Below, piece by piece: positions 38,165 through 42,964 of a stretch of 42,964 bases of DNA. Numbering within the stretch: position 1 is the first letter of the stretch; each line of letters starts with the position of its first letter. Both the position numbers and the translations under genes were made by a program. The notes under the pieces are model-generated. The model did not search any database. It was not told where the DNA came from and saw nothing but the letters and a program-made list of their open reading frames with translations. The stretch is from Candidatus Rokuibacteriota bacterium (lineage in GTDB: Bacteria > Methylomirabilota > Methylomirabilia > Rokubacteriales > CSP1-6): assembly GCA_016184365.1 (NCBI GenBank), contig JACPCW010000086.1, forward strand, positions 1 to 42,964, written 5' to 3'.

Positions 38165-39688
38165 CTACTTCAGCGCGCGACGACGGATGACGGTGACGAT
38201 CCCGCCGAGGATGACGAGGCCCGGGAGAATGACGACCGGAAGCAGGAACGCGGCCTGCGCCTGGCGGGACGTGAGGAACACCGGCGTCTGCTTCGTGTCT
38301 TTCGGGCGGATCGAGATCAGATCTTCTTCCTCCGCGAGCCAGCTCACCGTGTTGAGGAAGAAGTCCTTGTTGCCCTGCACGTTGAGGAACTGGTTCGACG
38401 CGAGGCTCGACGTCCCGTAGACGACGAGCCGCGCCTTGTCCTTCGTGATGACCGCGGCGACCGGGAGCGGGCCCTTCGCATCCTGCGCGTCGGGGTTCGC
38501 CGTGCCGCGCTGGAGCGCTTCACGGTTCGTTTCGCCCCAGCTCTGCGCGCTCGTCTTCGCGAGCGCCTGCACGGTCACGCCGGCCGGTGGCGCCTTCGCG
38601 GGCGTCACCGTGCGCGTCAGCGGGAACAGCGTCGACACGCCGCCGAGGTCGCGCGTGATCGCGTGCCCCTCGTACTGCTGCACGATCGGCACCTCGGGCC
38701 CGATGCCGAAGAGCTGGCCGATCGGATTCGGCTCGATGACGAGGTTGTCGCCGAGCTCGACGCCCCACTTCACCAGGTACTTCTTCATGCCGTCGCTCTG
38801 GAACGGATTCACCATCACGAAGACCTTGCCGCCCTTGGCCATGAACGCGTCGAGCGCGTCGAGCTCCGGCGTGAAGAGATCCGTGCGCGGCCCCGCGACG
38901 AGCACGATCGCCGCGTCCGCCGGCACCGTGCCTTCGCGCGCGAGCACGAGCGGCTTGACCTCGTAGTTCGCGCGCTCCATGGCGCCCTTGGCCTCGCTGA
39001 ATCCCGAGCGCTCGGTGTTCGCGAGATCGTGCTCGCCGTGGCCCTGCACGACGTAGACGACGCGCTTGCCTTCCCGCGTGACCTTCACGAGGCCGTTCGT
39101 GAGCTTCTCTTCGTCGGCGTCCGTGACCTTCTCGGACTTCTGCTTCGTCTCGAGCACGATCGTTCCGTAGTTCTCGATGCCGTAGCGGCGCGCCAGACCG
39201 GGCTCGCGGTCGGGATCGACGACGCGCCACGTGAACTTGCCGTTCGCGAAGCGGACGAACTGCTTGAAGAGGTCTTCAGCGACGCGCTTGCCCGGCTGAT
39301 CCGACCGGAAGAACGCGACGGCATTGACGTCGGTCTTGAGCGAGCCGAGGAGCTGAATGGTCTGCGGCGCCAGGCTGTGCCGCTTGTTCTCGGTCAGATC
39401 GAGCCGCGAGTTGTGCCGGTACGAAACGGCCTCGACGAGCCCGATGACGCCGATCAGCAGGAGGACCATGATGCCGGTGTTGACGCCGTAGCGCGCGGTG
39501 CGATGGCCGAAGAACCGCCGCAGCTCGTCGCCGTGCGTCATCAGCGACGCCAGCACGAGCAGCACGCCGGCGATGACGAGCCACCACCGCACACCGACCC
39601 ACTCGGGCCGGCCGACGAACGGCAGGAGCGCCGCGGCGGCGAGCACCGCGAGGCCGACGTATCCCGCCCACTCGAGCGCACGCTTCAT
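38165..39688 (-). CDS. GldG-family ABC-type auxiliary membrane protein
   Basis: A 507-residue protein. Two N-terminal spans (about residues 9-25 and 36-50) and a third near 73-92 precede RHNSRLDLTENKRHSLAPQTIQLLGSLKTDVNAVAFF, the GldG/IFT52-like domain start. The extracytoplasmic domain follows, with VVYVVQGHGEHDL and a C-terminal span (about 478-500). GldG works with GldF and GldA as an ABC-2 type complex; in Bacteroidetes it serves gliding, but homologues occur widely in non-gliding bacteria. Its start is 4 bp from the permease stop. No gliding genes are present otherwise. Confidence 0.9.
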   Translation of the reverse strand: MKRALEWAGYVGLAVLAAAALLPFVGRPEWVGVRWWLVIAGVLLVLASLMTHGDELRRFFGHRTARYGVNTGIMVLLLIGVIGLVEAVSYRHNSRLDLTENKRHSLAPQTIQLLGSLKTDVNAVAFFRSDQPGKRVAEDLFKQFVRFANGKFTWRVVDPDREPGLARRYGIENYGTIVLETKQKSEKVTDADEEKLTNGLVKVTREGKRVVYVVQGHGEHDLANTERSGFSEAKGAMERANYEVKPLVLAREGTVPADAAIVLVAGPRTDLFTPELDALDAFMAKGGKVFVMVNPFQSDGMKKYLVKWGVELGDNLVIEPNPIGQLFGIGPEVPIVQQYEGHAITRDLGGVSTLFPLTRTVTPAKAPPAGVTVQALAKTSAQSWGETNREALQRGTANPDAQDAKGPLPVAAVITKDKARLVVYGTSSLASNQFLNVQGNKDFFLNTVSWLAEEEDLISIRPKDTKQTPVFLTSRQAQAAFLLPVVILPGLVILGGIVTVIRRRALK

Positions 39689-39692
39689 GCGT

Positions 39693-40460
39693 CTAGCCCT
39701 TCCAGCGGCGCGCTTCCAGCGAGCGCTGCGAGAGGAAGAGCGCCAGCACGATGAAGTTGACGTAGTAGATGACGTCCTTCGTGTCGAGCACGCCCTTGGC
39801 GAAGCTGTCGAAGTGCTCGATCAGCGACAGGTGTCGCAGCGCGCTGCCCCACATGCCGCCGGCGTAGTCGGCGCTCCAGCCGATGACCCAGAAGATCAGC
39901 AGCACGCCGAACGCGATGAGCGACGCGACGATCTGGTTCTCGGTGAGCGACGAGGCGAAGAGACCGACGGCGAGGAACGTCGCGCCGAGCAGGACGAGGC
40001 CGAGGTAGCCGGTGACGAGGGGGCCCCAGTCGAGGCGCGCGAAGTACACGAGCATCACCGGATAGAGCAGGGTGCCGGCGAGCATGCAGCCGTACAGCGC
40101 GAGCGCCGCGAGGTACTTCCCCAGGAGCACCGCGCCGTCCCGCACCGGAAACGTCAGGAGCAGCTCGATCGTTCCCGACCGCCGTTCTTCCGCGAAGAGG
40201 CGCATGGTGACCATCGGCATGAGCAGCAGCAGGATCACGGTGATGTTCGAGAACAGCGGGCGCAGCACGCTGTCGGTCACGTTCAGGTCGCGCGCCATCT
40301 GGGGGTTCATCGCCGACTGCATCGACGCCATGGAGAAGAACGCGAAGATCGAATGGAAGAAGTAGCCCGAGATCAGGAGGAAGATCGCGCCGATCACCCA
40401 GGCGATGGGTGACGTGAAGTACAGGCGCATCTCCTTCTTGAAGATCGGCCACACCTTCAC
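39693..40460 (-). CDS. ABC-2 type permease (GldF-like)
   Basis: A 255-residue inner-membrane protein with six predicted spans. It begins VKVWPIFKKEMRLYFTSPIAWVIGAIFLLISGYFF. The ERRSGTIELLLTFPVRD segment after the second span is the typical ABC-2 coupling loop. GTG 40460 is chosen because it overlaps the ATPase stop as GTGA, with GAGG upstream; the longer frame is antisense. It forms a transporter core with the ATPase encoded just upstream and the GldG/DUF4340 auxiliary proteins downstream. Confidence 0.92.
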   Translation of the reverse strand: MKVWPIFKKEMRLYFTSPIAWVIGAIFLLISGYFFHSIFAFFSMASMQSAMNPQMARDLNVTDSVLRPLFSNITVILLLLMPMVTMRLFAEERRSGTIELLLTFPVRDGAVLLGKYLAALALYGCMLAGTLLYPVMLVYFARLDWGPLVTGYLGLVLLGATFLAVGLFASSLTENQIVASLIAFGVLLIFWVIGWSADYAGGMWGSALRHLSLIEHFDSFAKGVLDTKDVIYYVNFIVLALFLSQRSLEARRWKG

Positions 40461-41455
40461 GGTCGGACCTCCTCGACCGCCGGCGCCGCGACGGCCGGCT
40501 CCGAATCGCTCCCGGCTTCCTCGCCCGCGACGACGCGCATGAAGACTTCCTCGAGCGTCATGCCGACGCGGCGGAGCTCGCGGAGATCCCACTTCTGCTG
40601 GGCGGCGAGCTGGAACACCTCGGAGCGCACGTCCCGCCCGCGCGCGGCGTCGACGATGAAGACCGCGGCGCCGGGCAGGCCGGTCACCGCGCCGTCGCTG
40701 ACCGCGGTGACGCCGGGCATCGCGGCGAGCCGCTCACGCACGAGCTCGCGCGGGCCGTCGATCTCGACGTGGACGCGCGACATCGGGAAGAACTGCTCGA
40801 CCAGCGTGTCGATCGGGCCCTGCGCGACGATCCCGCCCTTGTTGATGATGATGACGCCCGAGCACACCATGGAGACCTCGGGGAGGATGTGCGTCGACAG
40901 GATCACGGTGTGGTCGCCCGCCAGCGCCTTGATGAGCGCGCGGATCTCGGCGATCTGCTGCGGATCGAGGCCGATCGTCGGCTCGTCGAGGATGAGGACG
41001 GCCGGATCGTTCACGATCGCCTGGGCCAGCCCCACCCGCTGCCGGTAGCCCTTCGAGAGGTTCCTGATGAGCCAGTTCCGGCGGTCGGCCACCTGGCAAC
41101 GCTCCATCGCTTCGCCGACGCGTCCCTTCCGCTGTCCGCGCGGCACGCCTTTGACCTCGGCCACGAAGTCGAGGTACGCCGCCACGCGCATGTCGGTGTA
41201 GAGCGGAACGCTCTCCGGGAGGTAGCCGATGCGCTGCCGGACCTGCATCGACTCGCGGAAAACGTCGTAGCCCGCCACGCGCGCCACGCCGCTCGAGGCC
41301 GGCATGAAGCAGGAAAGGATGCGCATCGTCGTCGACTTGCCCGCGCCGTTGGGCCCGAGGAAGCCGACGATGTCGCCCGGCGCCACGGTGAACGACACGT
41401 CGCGAATGGCGGTCACCGGGCCGTAATGCTTCGTGAGATTGCGGACTTCGATCAT
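40457..41455 (-). CDS. ABC-2 type transporter ATP-binding protein (GldA-like)
   Basis: A 332-residue ATPase. Walker A GPNGAGKST (about residues 35-43), the signature LSKGYRQRVGLAQAI (about 133) and Walker B VLILDEPTIGLDPQQI (about 153) are intact; LSKGYRQR rather than LSGGQ is typical of the GldA/NatA-like group. A C-terminal domain (220-332) contains a strand-rich region ending LEEVFMRVV. It is coupled to the permease by GTGA and sits 18 bp after ybgC. The cargo is unknown. Confidence 0.94.
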   Translation of the reverse strand: MIEVRNLTKHYGPVTAIRDVSFTVAPGDIVGFLGPNGAGKSTTMRILSCFMPASSGVARVAGYDVFRESMQVRQRIGYLPESVPLYTDMRVAAYLDFVAEVKGVPRGQRKGRVGEAMERCQVADRRNWLIRNLSKGYRQRVGLAQAIVNDPAVLILDEPTIGLDPQQIAEIRALIKALAGDHTVILSTHILPEVSMVCSGVIIINKGGIVAQGPIDTLVEQFFPMSRVHVEIDGPRELVRERLAAMPGVTAVSDGAVTGLPGAAVFIVDAARGRDVRSEVFQLAAQQKWDLRELRRVGMTLEEVFMRVVAGEEAGSDSEPAVAAPAVEEVRP

Positions 41456-41473
41456 CGTGCGCTAGCCACGGGA

Positions 41474-41917
41474 TTATACACTGCGCTCCCCGTCCGGCTC
41501 CTCCGGTGTCGGGAGGTCGACGGCGACGACCGGCATGATCGTCGACAGCCACGGCGGCACCCCGACCAGCTTGCCGGTCGCCGGGTCCTGGCACGCGTGG
41601 ACCGTATGACCGGTCGCGACGCGCTCGCCCCCCTCGTTGACGATCTCGTAGTCGAAGCGGAACCGGGCCCGCCGCCGCTCGCCGATCCAGCACCGGACGT
41701 CCAGGAGCTCGTCGAGCCGCGCGGCGCGCACGTACCGCACCGTCGCTTCGACGACCGGCATCCAGAGCCTCGCGTTGATCTCCGCGATCGTCGTGCCCTG
41801 CTGGCGGAGGTATTCGACGCGCCCGACCTCGAAGTAGGTCAGGTAGTTGCCGTAGTACACGACGTGCATCGTGTCCGTATCCTTGTAGCGGACGCGGATC
41901 TTCGTCGACGAGATCAC
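41474..41917 (-). CDS. ybgC: YbgC-like acyl-CoA thioesterase (hotdog fold)
   Basis: A 147-residue hotdog thioesterase of the 4-hydroxybenzoyl-CoA thioesterase/YbgC type. The catalytic segment RYKDTDTMHVVYYGNYLTYFEVGRVEYLR contains the active Asp and the helix start. ybgC usually heads the tol-pal operon; here it is about 18 kb away, between an AAA ATPase gene and Gld-type ABC genes. The GTG start lies 4 bp past the ATPase stop. The C-terminal tail is Pro/acidic and a little longer than usual. Symbol by family, not by location. Confidence 0.85.
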   Translation of the reverse strand: MISSTKIRVRYKDTDTMHVVYYGNYLTYFEVGRVEYLRQQGTTIAEINARLWMPVVEATVRYVRAARLDELLDVRCWIGERRRARFRFDYEIVNEGGERVATGHTVHACQDPATGKLVGVPPWLSTIMPVVAVDLPTPEEPDGERSV

Positions 41918-41921
41918 GAAC

Positions 41922-42863
41922 TCACAGGTACTGGCCGTAGCGGATTTTCTCGACGACGCTCCGCACGCGCTTGTAGGCGTCGATCGCGTCGAGGAGGTCT
42001 TCCGTGGTCACCGGCGCCTGGGCGGCGCCGTCCGCGACGCGGTGGACCTTCGTCTCGAGCGCGCGCCGGATGATCTCGGAGGCGTCGGCGCCGCTCATGC
42101 CGCCCATCACCGGCAGCACGCGCCGGTAATCGATCGGCTCGAAGAGGGTGCGGCCGGCCTTCTTCTCGGTGCGCGCGCGGATGAGCTCGAGGATCTCCTG
42201 CTGCGCGGCGGCGTCGGGCAACGTCACCTCGACGAGGTGGTCCAGCCGGCCGGGCGCGACGAGGTTCGAGTCGAGCGCGTCGGTGCGGCTCGTCGCGGCG
42301 ATCACCAGCGCGCGCGCCGACGGCTCCACGGCGTCGAATTTCTCGCACAGGGAGGCCACGAGCCGCGCGCTCGCCTCGCGCGCCTGCTGCGGCGGCAGCA
42401 GATGCTCGAGCGACAGCGCGTCCGCCTCGTCGAGGAAGACGACGGCGCGGCCTTCACTCATCGCGATGCGGAAGATCTCCTGGAGCAGATCCCCGGTGTT
42501 GGCGGCGAACTTCGACGTCAGGTTGGTGAGCTTCAGGTGATAGAAGATCGCGCCGGCCTCGGTGGCGAGGGCGCGCGCGAGCGTCGTCTTGCCGGTGCCG
42601 GGCGGACCGTAGAGCAGGATGCCGCGCGGGGGCCGGATCCCCCATTCCCCGTACAGCTCCGGGTTCGTGAGCGCGTGCGCGAACCCGCGCATGGCGGCCT
42701 TCGCCTGCTGCAGACCGCCCACTTCGTCGAAGGAGACGTTGGGCCGGATCTTCGTCTCGACGCGGCCGGTGAGGTCGCCGAACTTCTCGCCGAGCTTCGC
42801 GAAGACGTCGTCGAGCCGACGCTGGAGCGCCCACTGGAGGTCGTCGGTGCCGAGCTGGGCCAT
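41922..42863 (-). CDS. AAA-family ATPase (single AAA domain)
   Basis: A 313-residue ATPase. An N-terminal region of about 35 residues (LQRRLDDVFAKLGEKFGDLTGR) precedes one AAA module: SFDEVGGLQQAKAAMRGFAHAL, Walker A GPPGTGKT (near residue 89), Walker B VVFLDEADAL (near 144), sensor-1 IAATSRTDALDSNLVAPGRLD with the arginine-finger region, and a C-terminal lid with GMSGADASEIIRRAL. It resembles the FtsH/proteasome-type classic AAA clade but lacks a protease or second ring. It heads the leftward operon with ybgC and the ABC genes. Substrate or client unknown. Confidence 0.9.
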   Translation of the reverse strand: MAQLGTDDLQWALQRRLDDVFAKLGEKFGDLTGRVETKIRPNVSFDEVGGLQQAKAAMRGFAHALTNPELYGEWGIRPPRGILLYGPPGTGKTTLARALATEAGAIFYHLKLTNLTSKFAANTGDLLQEIFRIAMSEGRAVVFLDEADALSLEHLLPPQQAREASARLVASLCEKFDAVEPSARALVIAATSRTDALDSNLVAPGRLDHLVEVTLPDAAAQQEILELIRARTEKKAGRTLFEPIDYRRVLPVMGGMSGADASEIIRRALETKVHRVADGAAQAPVTTEDLLDAIDAYKRVRSVVEKIRYGQYL

Positions 42864-42869
42864 GGCCTA

Positions 42870-42964
42870 ATGAACCTCGCGGAATTGGTTGACGGCCCCG
42901 CCCACGGCGGCCGCTGCGGGCGAGCCGTCGTCGCCGGGCTCGTTCCGGCGCGGGGCGAGCGCGG
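42870..42964 (+). CDS. Possible 5' end of a divergent gene, cut by the window edge
   Basis: An ATG 6 bp from the AAA ATPase start opens a frame that stays open to the window end (31 complete codons, beginning MNLAELVDGPAHGGR). There is no ribosome binding site, and too little sequence to recognise. It could equally be non-coding. Confidence 0.25.
   Translation, partial: MNLAELVDGPAHGGRCGRAVVAGLVPARGER

Noticed and set aside
1..42964. CRISPR array, prophage, insertion sequence or toxin-antitoxin pair
   Set aside because: No regularly spaced direct repeats, transposase/integrase motifs or recognisable toxin-antitoxin proteins were found in any frame.

Overview
The window is about 43 kb of very GC-rich bacterial chromosome. 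It is densely coded, with many 1-bp and 4-bp gene overlaps. A complete Tol-Pal set, lipoprotein signals, a Cu-Zn superoxide dismutase lipoprotein and an MlaC-type protein point to a diderm (Gram-negative) cell. The mix of a tripartite tricarboxylate transporter, F420/FMN luciferase-like oxidoreductases, a NMT1/THI5-type ABC transporter, a ThyX-type thymidylate synthase and high GC resembles Rokubacteria/Methylomirabilota-like or deep-branching proteobacterial soil lineages. That placement is inferred from gene content only. I see no phage, transposase, CRISPR array or rRNA; there is one tRNA.

Layout. 1-5.1 kb (minus): a type IV pilin-like gene, then an operon read leftwards of a two-cluster ferredoxin-like protein, an unknown Cys-containing protein, and TctC, TctB and TctA. 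5.2-6.4 kb: tRNA-Arg(TCG) and small genes, including two paralogous CxWC zinc-binding-type proteins. 6.5-10.8 kb: a luciferase-like oxidoreductase divergent from an M20 amidohydrolase, lipoprotein SodC, and a citrate synthase divergent from a small HTH protein. 10.9-12.5 kb: a TetR-DinB-thioesterase operon. 12.6-16 kb: a tandem ThyX-like protein, a cupin, a receiver-domain remnant and a second luciferase-like oxidoreductase. 16-17.2 kb: a dihydroorotate-dehydrogenase-like gene behind a promoter and a long foldable leader. 17.2-19.7 kb (minus): an ABC importer. 19.8-22.6 kb: a glycosyltransferase-threonine synthase-DNA glycosylase operon. 22.7-28.6 kb: a LolA-like gene, then tolQ-tolR-tolA-tolB-pal-cpoB from a clear promoter. 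28.6-31.1 kb: an anti-sigma factor, a hydrolase, DUF502 and a pteridine-reductase-like SDR. 31.1-35.7 kb: a large inverted repeat, an MBL hydrolase, and a MocR regulator divergent from a molybdopterin oxidoreductase. 35.8-42.9 kb: MlaC, then a leftward operon of AAA ATPase, YbgC, and Gld-type ABC ATPase, permease, GldG and DUF4340.

The most notable non-gene signals are: a 71-74 bp two-hairpin repeat present twice, with compensatory stem changes; a 33-bp-arm inverted repeat at 31.2 kb; the folded leader at 16.1 kb; and inverted-repeat operators next to the MocR, TetR and HTH/citrate synthase genes. The most notable proteins are the tandem ThyX-like enzyme, whose two halves carry complementary parts of the ThyX signature, and the ferredoxin/unknown pair coupled to the carboxylate transporter.
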